Assembly: GCF_003590145.2 (NCBI RefSeq)
Contig: NZ_CP060436.1
Coordinates: forward strand, 3,668,047 to 3,732,046
From: Pseudooceanicola algae
Lineage (GTDB): Bacteria; Pseudomonadota; Alphaproteobacteria; Rhodobacterales; Rhodobacteraceae
Length of the DNA: 64,000 nucleotides
Reading direction: 5' to 3'
The notes beneath the pieces are model-generated. The model searched no databases, was not told where the DNA came from, and saw only the letters and a list, made by a program, of their open reading frames with translations. The position numbers and the translations under genes are program-made. Position 1 is the stretch's first letter. The number at the start of each line of letters is the position of its first letter. Below are positions 17,884 to 28,751 of the stretch, piece by piece.

Positions 17884-17905
17884 TGGCAGGTGCCGGGCAG
17901 GGCGA

Positions 17906-19996
17906 TCACGCCACCGCCCCCTTGTCGCGGCGAATCCATTGCAGGATGCCGAAGGCTGCCACCAGGGCAAAGCCGATTTCGTCGGTCAGCGGCAGGGCGG
18001 CGACCAGGGTAAAGGCCGCGACCATCGCCAGCGCCCGTTCCCAGACCGCCAGCGGCCGACCCAGCCAGCCGATCACGGCCACACCCCAGAGGGACAGGGC
18101 GATCAGTGCCTTGATGATGACGTAGATGACGGCGGGCCAATAGCCGATGGCGACGGCCAGGTCGCCCCCGTCCTGCAGCATCAGGGCCGGGGTATAGACG
18201 GCCATGTAGGGCACGACGAAGCCGGCAGCGGCGACCTTGACGGCCTCCATGCTGATCTTCAGGCCGCTTTCCTTGGCGATCGGGGCGGCGGCAAAGCAGG
18301 CCAGCGCCACCGGCGGGGTCAGATCCGCCAGGATGCCGAAGTAGAAGACGAACATGTGGCTGACGATCAGCGGCACGCCAAGCTCCAGCAGGGCAGGTCC
18401 GGCGATGGAGGAGGTGATGATGTAGTTGGGGATCGTCGGGATACCCATGCCGAGGATGATGCAGGTGATCATCGTCAGCACCAGGCTCAGGAACAGGCTG
18501 TTCTGCCCGACCGAGACGATGAACTGGCCAAAGGTATTGGCCCCCCCGGTCAGGGTCATCACGCCGATGATCACACCGACCAGCGCACAGGCGATCCCGA
18601 CGGGCAGGGCGGTCTTGGCCCCGTCCGCAAGGCTGTCACGGCAGATGGCCAGCGTCGGGCGCCCGCCGCGCCAGATGGCACAGGCGGCGATCAGCGTGCC
18701 GATCACCAGCAGCAGGGCATTTACCCCGTAGGCAAAGAAGCCCGAGGCCGCGATGCCCAGAAGCACCCAGAACACCACCCGCATCACCATAGAAGGCAGG
18801 CCGAGGGCCAGCGAGGTGCCGAGGATCAGGATACCGGTCAGCGCCAGGCCGATGGTGCCCGCGAACAGCGGCGTATAGCCCGAGAACAGCAGCCAGACCA
18901 GGACGGCCAGCGGCAGGATCAGGAACCAGCCTTCCTTCAGCGCCTTGCGGGCCGAGGGCTGGTCTTCCTTGGACATGCCGCGCAGGTTGCGCTTGCCGGC
19001 TTCCAGGTGAACCATCCAGAAGACGCCGGCAAAGTAGAGGATCGCGGGGATCAGCGCGGCCTTGACGACCTCGATGTACTGAACGCCCAGGGTCTCGGCC
19101 ATGATGAAGGCCACGGCGCCCATCACCGGCGGCATGATCTGCCCGCCCATGGAGGCCGTTGCCTCGACCCCGCCGGCGAAGGCCGGGCGGTAGCCGAACC
19201 GCTTCATCAGCGGGATGGTGAATTGCCCGGTGGTCACCACGTTGGCGACGCCCGAGCCCGAGATCGTGCCCATCAGGCCCGAGGACAGCACTGACACCTT
19301 GGCCGCGCCGCCCATGCGGTGGCCCACCAGCCCCAGAGAGACATCGGTGAACAGCTTGATCATGCCGGCCTTTTCCAGGAAGGAGCCGAACAGGATGAAG
19401 AGGAAGATATAGGTCGCCGAAACATAGATCGGGATGCCGTAGATCCCTTCGGTGCCATAGGCGATCTGTTCGACCACCTGTTCAAAGGCATAGCCGCGGG
19501 TCTGCATGGCGCCCGGCGCATATTGTCCGAAGAAGGCGTAGGCCAGGAAGATGCCGCAGATGATCGGCAGGGCCGGCCCCATCAGCATCCAGGCGGCGAT
19601 GAAGACGGACACGATCAGGATCACGCCCATCACGATGTCCATCTGGTTCGGCGCCCCGGCGCGGAACAGCAGCGGCTGGTATTCGATCCACTGATAGGCG
19701 GCGACCGAAATCCCGGCCAGGGCGAGGATCCAGCAGATGGTCTTGCCGAGCGCGCCGAAGTTTTTCGACAGGCTCAGCAGCGGATAGCCGAGTGCCATCA
19801 GGAAGCCGACATGCACTGCCCGCATCACCTGGCTTGGCAGGTCGATCACATGGGCGGCGATGGACACCTGGTAAAGCGAAAAGGCGACGGCGAGCCAGAA
19901 CAGGTAGCGGCCTTCCAGGGTGCCCGGAAAGCTTTTCGCCAGTGGGTCGTGCATCTCGGACGTACCGTCCGGAAGCTCATGCGTATGATCGGTCAT
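17906..19996 (-). CDS. TRAP transporter fused permease (4TM/12TM)
   Basis: A 696-residue membrane protein that fuses the small (4-helix) and large (12-helix) TRAP subunits in one chain, the form that works with TAXI receptors. The segments MGTISGSGVANVVTTGQFTI and GGVEATASMGGQIMPPVMGA are the conserved DctM-like signatures. The N-terminal 60 residues are hydrophilic before the first helix. It lies between the TAXI receptor gene (369 bases upstream, hairpin-rich spacer) and the DUF1850 gene. The substrate is unknown; fused TAXI-TRAP systems have been linked with glutamate-like and other organic acids. Confidence 0.93.
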   Translation of the reverse strand: MTDHTHELPDGTSEMHDPLAKSFPGTLEGRYLFWLAVAFSLYQVSIAAHVIDLPSQVMRAVHVGFLMALGYPLLSLSKNFGALGKTICWILALAGISVAAYQWIEYQPLLFRAGAPNQMDIVMGVILIVSVFIAAWMLMGPALPIICGIFLAYAFFGQYAPGAMQTRGYAFEQVVEQIAYGTEGIYGIPIYVSATYIFLFILFGSFLEKAGMIKLFTDVSLGLVGHRMGGAAKVSVLSSGLMGTISGSGVANVVTTGQFTIPLMKRFGYRPAFAGGVEATASMGGQIMPPVMGAVAFIMAETLGVQYIEVVKAALIPAILYFAGVFWMVHLEAGKRNLRGMSKEDQPSARKALKEGWFLILPLAVLVWLLFSGYTPLFAGTIGLALTGILILGTSLALGLPSMVMRVVFWVLLGIAASGFFAYGVNALLLVIGTLIAACAIWRGGRPTLAICRDSLADGAKTALPVGIACALVGVIIGVMTLTGGANTFGQFIVSVGQNSLFLSLVLTMITCIILGMGIPTIPNYIITSSIAGPALLELGVPLIVSHMFVFYFGILADLTPPVALACFAAAPIAKESGLKISMEAVKVAAAGFVVPYMAVYTPALMLQDGGDLAVAIGYWPAVIYVIIKALIALSLWGVAVIGWLGRPLAVWERALAMVAAFTLVAALPLTDEIGFALVAAFGILQWIRRDKGAVA

Positions 19997-20365
19997 ATGG
20001 GTACTCTCCCCCGGACGTCAGCCGGGACCAAAACGGATGCTTGTCGTTATGTCGGCGGGCCCGGCAAGCGGGTGAACGAGGCGGGCAGGCAAGCGGGCCA
20101 TGCCCCATGCCCTGTCGACGGTGTGCAAATCCGTATGCCCGAACGGTCGGTCTGTCGGTCGGGCAGGCGAATTCGGCAGGGTCGGGCCGAAGGTGAAGCG
20201 GGGCGCGTGGTGCCGACTGTCTGGTCGGCATGTCTCGCAAACGGTGGTGGTCGTCGCGATCCGGTCTGCAATGCGCCCCCTCGGATCTTCTCCTTGGGTC
20301 CGGCCCTGGAAATGAAGGAACCGGCCCGGAGTGTCCGGACCGGTTCCCTGTCTTTCAGGCGCTGA
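19997..20365 (-). other. Hairpin-rich spacer between TAXI receptor and TRAP permease
   Basis: This 369-base stretch holds no gene. It carries at least three inverted repeats: 20317-20347 (see separate entry), 20211-20230 (TGCCGAC, 6-base loop, GTCGGCA) and 20137-20164 (GCCCGA with TCGGGC). Such spacers in importer operons often stabilise the receptor transcript or attenuate read-through so that receptor exceeds permease; that role is inference. Confidence 0.55.
20317..20347 (-). terminator. Attenuator or partial terminator hairpin after the TAXI gene
   Basis: 14-base arms with a 3-base loop start 18 bases after the TAXI stop. The single non-Watson-Crick position is a G-U pair in the minus-strand RNA but a C-A mismatch in the plus-strand RNA. 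This supports function in the TAXI transcript. Only a weak T-rich tail follows (TTCATTT), so read-through into the permease is likely. Confidence 0.6.
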
Positions 20366-21313
20366 TCACATCAGGCCCATTTCCTTGTAGTAACGCTCGG
20401 CACCGGGGTGCAGCGGGATCGGTGAGTTCTTCACCGCGTCCTCGATGTTGATCGCACCGGCAGCGGCGTGGGCGGCCTTCATCGTGTCGAGGTTCTCGAA
20501 CAGCAGCTTGGTCATCGCGTAGGCGGTCTCGTCGGAGACGGCCGTGCTGGTCACGAGAATGTTGGTGATCGCCAGCGTCGGGATGTCCGCGTCCTGGCCG
20601 GGGTAGGTTCCGGCGGGGATGACGCCTGCGGCATAGGGCGCGCCAAGGGTCGCGGCCACTTCGGCGGGAACGGAGACATAGGTCACGTCCTGGGTCGCCG
20701 ACAGATCCTTCAGCGCCGCCGAGCCGAGGCCCGAGCTTTGCACGGTTGCGTCCAGCTGACGGTTCTTCATCAGTTCGACGGATTCGGCGAAGGGCAGGTA
20801 TTCGACCTTGCCCAGATCGTCATAGGTCATGTCCAGCGCGCCAAAGATCTTGCGTGCATTGACTTCGGTGCCCGACTTGGCGGCCCCGACCGAAACGCTT
20901 TTGCCGGCCAGGTCGGCCACCGTGACGGCGCCCGATGCCGAAGTTGCGGCGATCTGGATGAAGTTCGGATAGATCGCGGCGATGGCGCGCAGGTTCTCCA
21001 GCGGCTGGGCAAAGCCGACTTCGGCGTTGCCTTCAAAGGCGTCCTTGACGGAATCGCCGAGGGCAAAGCCCAGCTCTCCGCGGCCCTGCTGCAGCAGGTT
21101 CAGGTTCTCGACCGAAGCCTTGGTCGATTGCACCTGGGTGCGGGAATCCTCGATCCCCGAGGCGTAGATTTCCGACAGGGCCACGCCAAGCGGGTAATAG
21201 ACCCCCGAGGTGCCGCCGGTCAGGATGTTGATGAATTCCGTCGCCATCGCGGCTGGCGCGGTAAAGGCGAGGCTGCCGGCGACAATCGCGCCAAGGCCAT
21301 ATTTCTTGATCAT
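20366..21313 (-). CDS. TAXI family TRAP transporter solute-binding protein
   Basis: A 315-residue periplasmic receptor. MIKKYGLGAIVAGSLAFTAP is a Sec signal, cleaved near AMATEFIN. The mature start FINILTGGTSGVYYPLGVAL is the TAXI-family hallmark, with GGTSGVYYPLG contacting the ligand. The start at 21313 follows GGGAGGA; an upstream in-frame ATG would add 50 residues of low-complexity leader. It is the promoter-proximal gene of the TAXI-permease-DUF1850 group, and dctB/dctD follow downstream on the same strand. The ligand is unknown. Confidence 0.93.
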   Translation of the reverse strand: MIKKYGLGAIVAGSLAFTAPAAMATEFINILTGGTSGVYYPLGVALSEIYASGIEDSRTQVQSTKASVENLNLLQQGRGELGFALGDSVKDAFEGNAEVGFAQPLENLRAIAAIYPNFIQIAATSASGAVTVADLAGKSVSVGAAKSGTEVNARKIFGALDMTYDDLGKVEYLPFAESVELMKNRQLDATVQSSGLGSAALKDLSATQDVTYVSVPAEVAATLGAPYAAGVIPAGTYPGQDADIPTLAITNILVTSTAVSDETAYAMTKLLFENLDTMKAAHAAAGAINIEDAVKNSPIPLHPGAERYYKEMGLM

Positions 21314-21560
21314 GGTAATCCTCCCAGATTCAGCGCCCGGTGGGGCGCACGGAGGCATTCTTGGGGCTGATCGTGCCGCTTGCAACGGGGAACACGGGCC
21401 GCGCGCAGGATTTTTCGCAGGTTTCTGCCCGGCCCGTGGCGGGAATCTGCGTCGGCCGGCCATGTCGCACAGGCGCGGACAGGCCGCCGGGGATGAATTC
21501 TGGCATCACGCGGGCGTTTCGCCGATAACCGTCAGCATAGGGATAGAGGAGGCGACGAAC

Positions 21561-22610
21561 ATGGCCAAGGACTTGACGCAACAGCCCGTCGGGGTGGCCC
21601 TGATCGGGGCCGGCATGATCGCGCAGACCCATGTGACGGCCCTGTCCGGCGCGCAGGATCGCGCGCAGTTGCGGGCCGTCGTCTCGCGCACCCCGGAGCG
21701 GGCCCGCCCGCTTGCAGACCATTATGATGGCGCGGCCCCCGATTTCACCTCCGATCTTGCGGCGGTGGCGGCTGATCCGCTGATCCAGATGGCCATCGTC
21801 GCCACCCCGCCAAGCGTGCGGACAGAGGTCATCCGCGCCCTTGCCGCGTCCGGCACGCATATCCTGCTTGAGAAACCGGTGGGACGCACCCCGACCGAGG
21901 CGCTGGAAGTCGTCGAGATCTGCGAGCAGGCCGGCGTGGCCCTTGGCGTGGTCTTCCAGCACCGTGTGCGGGCGCCGTCGGTCGCGGCGGCCCGGCATGT
22001 GGCCAGCGGCGCGCTCGGCAAGCTTGGCGTGGTCGAGATCGCCGTGCCGATCTGGCGCGATCAATCCTATTACGATGAACTGGGGCGCGGCACCTATGCC
22101 CGCGACGGGGGCGGGGTCATGTTGACCAACGCGATCCATTCCATCGACCTCGCGCTTAGCCTGACGGGGCCGGTCGCCAGCGTTCAGGCCATGACCGCCA
22201 CCTCGCCCCTGCACCGGATGGAGGCCGAAGATTTCGCCGTTGCGGGCCTCAGGTTCCCCTGTGGCGCGGTCGGCTCCTTTATCGCCAGTACGGCAATGTT
22301 TCCCCACCGGACCGAAGTCATCCGGCTGCATTTCGAAAACGCCAGCCTGCGGCTGGACAAGGATGCGCTGGAGGTCAGCTGGCGCGACGGGCGCAGCGTC
22401 GTCGAAGGCCGGGTCGAGGCCATCGGCGATGATCGCCCCCTGTCCGGGGGGCGGCATGAATGGCATCAGGCCATAATCGAAGATTTCGTCGATGCCATTC
22501 GGGCGGGGCGCAAACCGATGGTGACCGGGCGCGAGGCGCTGGTGTCGCACCGGCTGATCGCGGCCATCGAAACTTCATCGCGCACCGGCCGCCCGGTCGA
22601 GATGGCGTAG
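21561..22610 (+). CDS. Gfo/Idh/MocA family NAD(P)-dependent oxidoreductase
   Basis: A 349-residue dehydrogenase with an N-terminal Rossmann domain (VALIGAGMIAQTHVTAL) and the family motif ILLEKPVGRTPTEA, whose E-K-P lysine is catalytic. The C-terminal alpha/beta domain includes GGGVMLTNAIHSIDL, with the substrate-binding histidine. Members act on sugars, inositols or related polyols. The start is fixed by AGGAGG at good spacing. It is divergent from the TAXI operon over 247 bases and stands alone, so the substrate cannot be inferred from neighbours. Confidence 0.9.
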   Translation: MAKDLTQQPVGVALIGAGMIAQTHVTALSGAQDRAQLRAVVSRTPERARPLADHYDGAAPDFTSDLAAVAADPLIQMAIVATPPSVRTEVIRALAASGTHILLEKPVGRTPTEALEVVEICEQAGVALGVVFQHRVRAPSVAAARHVASGALGKLGVVEIAVPIWRDQSYYDELGRGTYARDGGGVMLTNAIHSIDLALSLTGPVASVQAMTATSPLHRMEAEDFAVAGLRFPCGAVGSFIASTAMFPHRTEVIRLHFENASLRLDKDALEVSWRDGRSVVEGRVEAIGDDRPLSGGRHEWHQAIIEDFVDAIRAGRKPMVTGREALVSHRLIAAIETSSRTGRPVEMA

Positions 22611-22924
22611 CAAGCCTGCCCGGCCCGGCGGGTTTCGGCCCCGGATTTGGTCCCGGGGTGCTTGACTTTTGCCGCGCGATACCCCACTTGGGTCCCAACG
22701 CTGCGCTGCCGCGTGAGCAAGCCGCGCCCATTCCATGGCGCATCAGCGTATCATCCCCAAGGATCCCATTCACGCAGGGTTCATGACGCGAGGCCGGACA
22801 GGCGGGGCACGCCCATTTGTCCAGAGGTCGCGCGACACCCTCGTTCGTCACGCGGATTCGCGGGACGATGATACATCATTCGGCTCTGCCGGCAGAATTG
22901 CCGCGGGCCGATAAAGGATATGAC
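22611..22924. other. Intergenic region upstream of the DEAD-box helicase
   Basis: About 310 bases with no supportable gene. It presumably holds the helicase promoter and 5-prime leader. I see no clear terminator for the preceding oxidoreductase and no structured RNA I can name. Confidence 0.4.
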
Positions 22925-24229
22925 TTGATCGATTTTTCGACGCTCGGCCTCGCGCCGCAACTGAACGCCGCCCTTGCCGCCGCCGGGTTCAAGGAACCCA
23001 CCCCCATTCAGGCCAAGGCCGTGCCGCTGGCCCTGGAAGGCCATGACATCCTTGGCCTGGCCCAGACCGGAACCGGCAAGACGCTGGCCTTTGGCCTGCC
23101 GCTGATCGACTCCATGCTGAAGCAGCCGGGCAAGCCCGAACCCAAGACCGCCAAGGCGCTGGTCCTGGCCCCGACCCGTGAACTGGTCAACCAGATCGCG
23201 GAGAACCTGCGCGGCCTGACCACCGGCACGCAGCTCAAGGTCGCCACGGTTGTCGGCGGCCAGTCCATCGGTCGCCAGATCAACCTGCTGGCGCGCGGCA
23301 CCGACATCCTTGTCGCCACGCCCGGCCGCCTGATCGACCTGATGGACCGTCGCGCGGTCGACCTGTCGACCGTCACCCGCCTGGTGCTGGACGAAGCCGA
23401 CCAGATGCTCGACATGGGCTTCATCCACGCGCTGCGCCGCATCGCACCCAAGCTGGGCACGCCGCGCCAGACCATGCTGTTCTCGGCCACCATGCCCAAA
23501 CAGATGGAAGAGCTGTCCTCGGCCTACCTGACCAATCCGCAGAAGATTCAGGTTTCGTCGCCCGGCAAGCCCGCCGACAAGATCACGCAAAGCATCCACT
23601 TCCTGCCCAAGGGCGAGAAGCCGTTCAAGCTGCGCGAAATCCTGTCGCAGGACCTTGAGGCGTTGACGCTGGTCTTCTCGCGCACCAAGCATGGCGCCGA
23701 AAAGCTGATGAAAAGCCTCGTGGCCGACGGCTACAACGCCGCCTCTATTCACGGCAACAAGAGCCAGGGCCAGCGTGACCGCGCCATCAAGGCCTTCCGC
23801 GATGGCACGATCACCGTGCTGGTGGCGACCGATGTCGCCGCGCGCGGTATCGACATTCCGGGCGTGGCCTATGTCATCAACTACGATCTGCCCGAAGTGC
23901 CGGACAACTATGTCCACCGCATCGGCCGGACCGCACGCGCCGGTCGCGAAGGCGAAGCGATCGCCTTCTGCGCCCCGGACGAAGCGGACCTGCTGCGCCA
24001 GATCCAGAAGCTGATGAAGATCGACATCCCCGTCGGCTCCGGCACGCCCTGGATGGGCACCGACAGTGACGGCGGCGCAGCCCGTCGCGGTGGCGGCAAC
24101 GGTGGCGGTCGTCGTCGTAGTGGCGGCGGCGGTGGCGGCAACAAGGGCTTTGGCGGCGGTGCCGGCAAGCCCGGCGCGAGTGCCAAGCCCAAGGCACGTC
24201 GTCCGCGTCGCCGCTCCAACGCGGCCTGA
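22925..24229 (+). CDS. DEAD-box ATP-dependent RNA helicase
   Basis: A 434-residue RNA helicase of the RhlE/CsdA/SrmB group, for RNA remodelling in ribosome assembly or cold adaptation. Motifs in order are Q motif PTPIQAKAVPL, Walker A AQTGTGKT, APTRELVNQI, VLDEADQML (DEAD), SAT, ATDVAARGIDIPGV and HRIGRTARAG. The last 60 residues are a glycine/arginine-rich RNA-binding tail. The chosen start is a TTG with AAAGGA 6 bases upstream, giving the usual IDFSTLGL opening. An in-frame ATG at 22868 is the alternative and would add 19 residues. A terminator follows. Confidence 0.93.
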   Translation: MIDFSTLGLAPQLNAALAAAGFKEPTPIQAKAVPLALEGHDILGLAQTGTGKTLAFGLPLIDSMLKQPGKPEPKTAKALVLAPTRELVNQIAENLRGLTTGTQLKVATVVGGQSIGRQINLLARGTDILVATPGRLIDLMDRRAVDLSTVTRLVLDEADQMLDMGFIHALRRIAPKLGTPRQTMLFSATMPKQMEELSSAYLTNPQKIQVSSPGKPADKITQSIHFLPKGEKPFKLREILSQDLEALTLVFSRTKHGAEKLMKSLVADGYNAASIHGNKSQGQRDRAIKAFRDGTITVLVATDVAARGIDIPGVAYVINYDLPEVPDNYVHRIGRTARAGREGEAIAFCAPDEADLLRQIQKLMKIDIPVGSGTPWMGTDSDGGAARRGGGNGGGRRRSGGGGGGNKGFGGGAGKPGASAKPKARRPRRRSNAA

Positions 24230-24273
24230 TCGCGGCCTCGCGGGGGTGACCCCGCGCGCCTGCTTGGAACTGG

Positions 24274-24307
24274 AAAGCCGCCGGGGGATACCCTCCGGCG
24301 GCTTTTT
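24274..24307 (+). terminator. Rho-independent terminator after the helicase gene
   Basis: An 11-bp stem (AAAGCCGCCGG and complement) with a 10-base loop that can itself pair GGG with CCC, ending in five T. It starts 45 bases after the helicase stop. Confidence 0.88.
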
Positions 24308-24400
24308 CATGTGCTTGTGGCGGCTTGGCCCGACCGGCACCTTGCGCGACCGGGCCCTGGCCGTCGCCCGGCCTTCCCCACCCGCGGCCTTCCGAACACG

Positions 24401-24438
24401 AAAAAACCCGACCGGAGCGTCATGCTCTCGGGTCGGGT
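24401..24438 (-). terminator. Rho-independent terminator after the DUF1127 gene
   Basis: On the minus strand, ACCCGACC pairs with GGTCGGGT with a small internal bulge and an extra GAGC/GCTC segment around a short loop. Six T follow. It lies about 65 bases downstream of the DUF1127 stop. Confidence 0.85.
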
Positions 24439-24503
24439 CCTGTCTGCCATGCGGCGGGCACTGCCACCGCAACGTGCCGTTGGCCCCAGGGGCCGGCGGC
24501 CGT

Positions 24504-24716
24504 TCAGTCGGCGAAGTTGGTCTTGAAGACGTGGTCGGCGATGTCTTCACGCTTCAGGCCGATGCGGTTCAGTTGTGCATCGCTCATCTGGATCAGCGCG
24601 CTGGACTGACGGCTTGCCTGCATGGCGCGGCCAAGCGAGTCGAAGAAGTTGCGCACCGACTGCGTGAAAGAATAGCTGCGGGGAGCGGAAGTGAAGTTTG
24701 TAAAGGTCTGGGCCAT
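24504..24716 (-). CDS. DUF1127 domain small protein
   Basis: A 70-residue protein carrying a C-terminal DUF1127 (YjiS-like) motif, with MSDAQLNRIGLKREDIADHV as the conserved helix pair. Small DUF1127 proteins are abundant in Alphaproteobacteria and have been tied to phosphate/carbon metabolism and RNA turnover through an arginine-rich motif; here that motif is degenerate. The start is well supported by AGGAGG 6 bases upstream. It has its own terminator and stands alone, typical of a highly expressed small gene. The exact role is unknown. Confidence 0.9.
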   Translation of the reverse strand: MAQTFTNFTSAPRSYSFTQSVRNFFDSLGRAMQASRQSSALIQMSDAQLNRIGLKREDIADHVFKTNFAD

Positions 24717-26648
<1,932 letters not shown>

Positions 26649-26653
26649 GCGGG

Positions 26654-27733
26654 ATGAGCAGCCTGCCCCCGTTTCCGCCGCGCGCCTTCTGGAAGGACAG
26701 CGAACCGCTCGAATGCGTCGCCGTCCTGCCCGAGGTGGCCAATACCGTCACCTTCACCTTCCGCGCGCCCTCCGGGGCCTTCTTCGACTTCGACACCGGC
26801 CAGTTCCTGACGCTGGAACTGCCGGTGCCGGGCGGGCCGCTGTATCGGACCTACACGATTTCGTCCTCGCCCTCGCGGCCGCGCTCGATCTCGGTCACGG
26901 TCAAGGCCCAGGCGGGCAGCATCGGCACCCGCTGGATGCTGGATCATCTGACGCCCGGCACCCGGATCAAGGCCATGGGCCCGGCGGGGGGCTTTACCTA
27001 CCTGCAGCACCCGGCCGAGAAATACCTGTTCATCTCGGCGGGCAGCGGCATCACCCCGATGATGTCGATGACGACCTTCATGTATGATCTCGGGACCGAA
27101 CCCGACATCGTCTTCATCAATTGCGCCAAGCGCCCGTCCGAGATCATTTTCCGCGCCCGTCTGGAACAGATGGCGACCCGCGCCCGTGGGATCGACCTGA
27201 AATGGGTGGTCGAAGAATCCGACCCCCTGTCGCCCTGGACCGGCTTTCAGGGTCAGTTCAACCAGCTGATGCTGGGCCTGATGGCGCCCGATTACCTGGA
27301 ACGCGAAGTTTTCTGCTGTGGTCCCGAACCCTTCATGGTCGCCGTGCGCGAGGCGCTTCAGGGTCTCGGCTACGACATGGAGCGTTACCATCAGGAAAGC
27401 TTTGCCGCACCTGCGGCGGATGCGGAAACCGAAGGTGACGAGCTGGACGATGTCTATCCCGAGGCCGATACCAAGGCAGAGATCACCTTTGCCGCCTCGG
27501 GCAAGACCGCGCTGGTGCCGGAAACCGAAACCATCCTGTCCGCGACCCGTGGGGCAGGGCTGAACATTCCGTCGGGCTGTACCTTCGGGGTCTGCGGCAC
27601 CTGCAAGATCCGCAAGATCTCGGGCGAGGTGCATATGGTGCACAACGGCGGCATCTCTGATGACGATATCGCCGATGGCTATATCCTGGCCTGTTGTTCG
27701 CATCCGATTGGCGCGGTGACGGTGGACGTGTAG
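26654..27733 (+). CDS. gbcB: Glycine betaine monooxygenase reductase subunit (GbcB-like)
   Basis: A 359-residue NAD(P)H reductase that supplies electrons to the Rieske partner. The FAD-binding barrel has RTYTISSSP, followed by the NAD domain (FISAGSGITPMMSM, FCCGPEPFM). An acidic linker at about residues 258-270 leads to a C-terminal plant-type [2Fe-2S] domain with cysteines in SGCTFGVCGTCK and a fourth in LACCSHP. The ribosome-binding GGAG overlaps the gbcA stop, so the pair is tightly coupled. The domain order is that of GbcB-type reductases. Confidence 0.9.
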   Translation: MSSLPPFPPRAFWKDSEPLECVAVLPEVANTVTFTFRAPSGAFFDFDTGQFLTLELPVPGGPLYRTYTISSSPSRPRSISVTVKAQAGSIGTRWMLDHLTPGTRIKAMGPAGGFTYLQHPAEKYLFISAGSGITPMMSMTTFMYDLGTEPDIVFINCAKRPSEIIFRARLEQMATRARGIDLKWVVEESDPLSPWTGFQGQFNQLMLGLMAPDYLEREVFCCGPEPFMVAVREALQGLGYDMERYHQESFAAPAADAETEGDELDDVYPEADTKAEITFAASGKTALVPETETILSATRGAGLNIPSGCTFGVCGTCKIRKISGEVHMVHNGGISDDDIADGYILACCSHPIGAVTVDV

Positions 27734-27781
27734 AAACGGGGCGCCGGGCGGTTGGGTCCGGCGCAACAAGGTCTGCCTGTC

Positions 27782-28531
27782 ATGTCCCAAGGTCCGGTTC
27801 CCGCGACGATCCTGCTGATCCATGGCGCCTGGGCCGGTGGCTGGGTCTGGGACGCCCTGATCCCCGAACTGACCGCACTTGGCCGTCGGGCCGAGGCGCT
27901 GGAACTGCCGGGCAATGGTCACCACCCGATCGGCGTGAACGAGGCTACGGTGCCGGACTATTTGGCCTGCCTGCGCGAGGCATTGCAGACCGCCCCCGGT
28001 CCGGTGGCTCTGCTGGGCCATTCGGGCGGCGGGATGCTGGTCAGCGCGGCCATGGCGCATTTCCCCGACAGGATCAGTCAGTCGATCTGGCTGGCGGGAA
28101 TGCTGCTGGACGATGGCATGACCTTCGACAGGGTGCAGGAACGTATCGCCGGGCCCGGTCAGCGGATCGGCGTCACGCCTCGTATCGTCGCGGCGGCGGA
28201 CGGGCGCAGCAATGCCGTTCCGGTCGAGGCCGCCATGGCGCATTTCTTTCAGGACCTGCCCGAAGACACGGCCCGCGCCGCCGCCCTGCGCCTGACACCG
28301 CAGCCCATCGCAGGCTATCGTATCCCCGTCACGCGCGGCCCGGGGTTCGCGGCCCTGCCAAAGCTGTACATTCAGGCGCTGCAGGACCGCTCTGTCCTGC
28401 CGGAGGCGCAGCGGATCATGTGCGACGGGGTCCCGGGCCTCGACATCGCGCAGCTTGATGCGGGTCATGCACCGCAGGTGTCGCAGCCTGGCGCCCTTGC
28501 GCGGATCATCGACGACTGGCTGCCAAGCTGA
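27782..28531 (+). CDS. Alpha/beta hydrolase
   Basis: A 249-residue alpha/beta-hydrolase of the plant MES/HNL-like group. It opens with PATILLIHGAWAGGWVWDAL (oxyanion-hole HGA-W), has the nucleophile serine in GHSGGGM and the catalytic histidine in DAGHAPQVSQP. It starts 48 bases after gbcB on the same strand and may be co-transcribed, but no role in betaine breakdown is known for it. The ATG at 27782 matches the family N-terminus; a slightly upstream ATG at 27752 is possible. Confidence 0.82.
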   Translation: MSQGPVPATILLIHGAWAGGWVWDALIPELTALGRRAEALELPGNGHHPIGVNEATVPDYLACLREALQTAPGPVALLGHSGGGMLVSAAMAHFPDRISQSIWLAGMLLDDGMTFDRVQERIAGPGQRIGVTPRIVAAADGRSNAVPVEAAMAHFFQDLPEDTARAAALRLTPQPIAGYRIPVTRGPGFAALPKLYIQALQDRSVLPEAQRIMCDGVPGLDIAQLDAGHAPQVSQPGALARIIDDWLPS

Positions 28532-28688
28532 GGGCACGGGCCGTCTTGTTCCGCTCCTCATGGGACCGCTGGCCTGCGACCGGGCCGCCACGAGGCGCGC
28601 CAATCGGAGTCCCCAAGGGCGGGAATTTCTTGACAGATCAGGTGCCGCCGCCTGTTCTTCGGGCGGGCTGCATCGGGAAGGGGCCAGC

Positions 28689-28751
28689 ATGACAATCGCG
28701 ATCAACTCTGAAAATGGGCCACAACGGCCAAGTCGGCGGGGCGCGTCATGA
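28689..28751 (+). CDS. Possible 20-residue leader peptide overlapping the GNAT gene
   Basis: A short frame opens at an ATG preceded by GAAGGGG and encodes 20 residues (begins MTIAINSENG). Its TGA overlaps the ATG of the acetyltransferase as ATGA. The GNAT gene has a poor ribosome-binding site of its own, so coupled translation from this leader would make sense. There is no homology support, and it may be fortuitous. Confidence 0.3.
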   Translation: MTIAINSENGPQRPSRRGAS

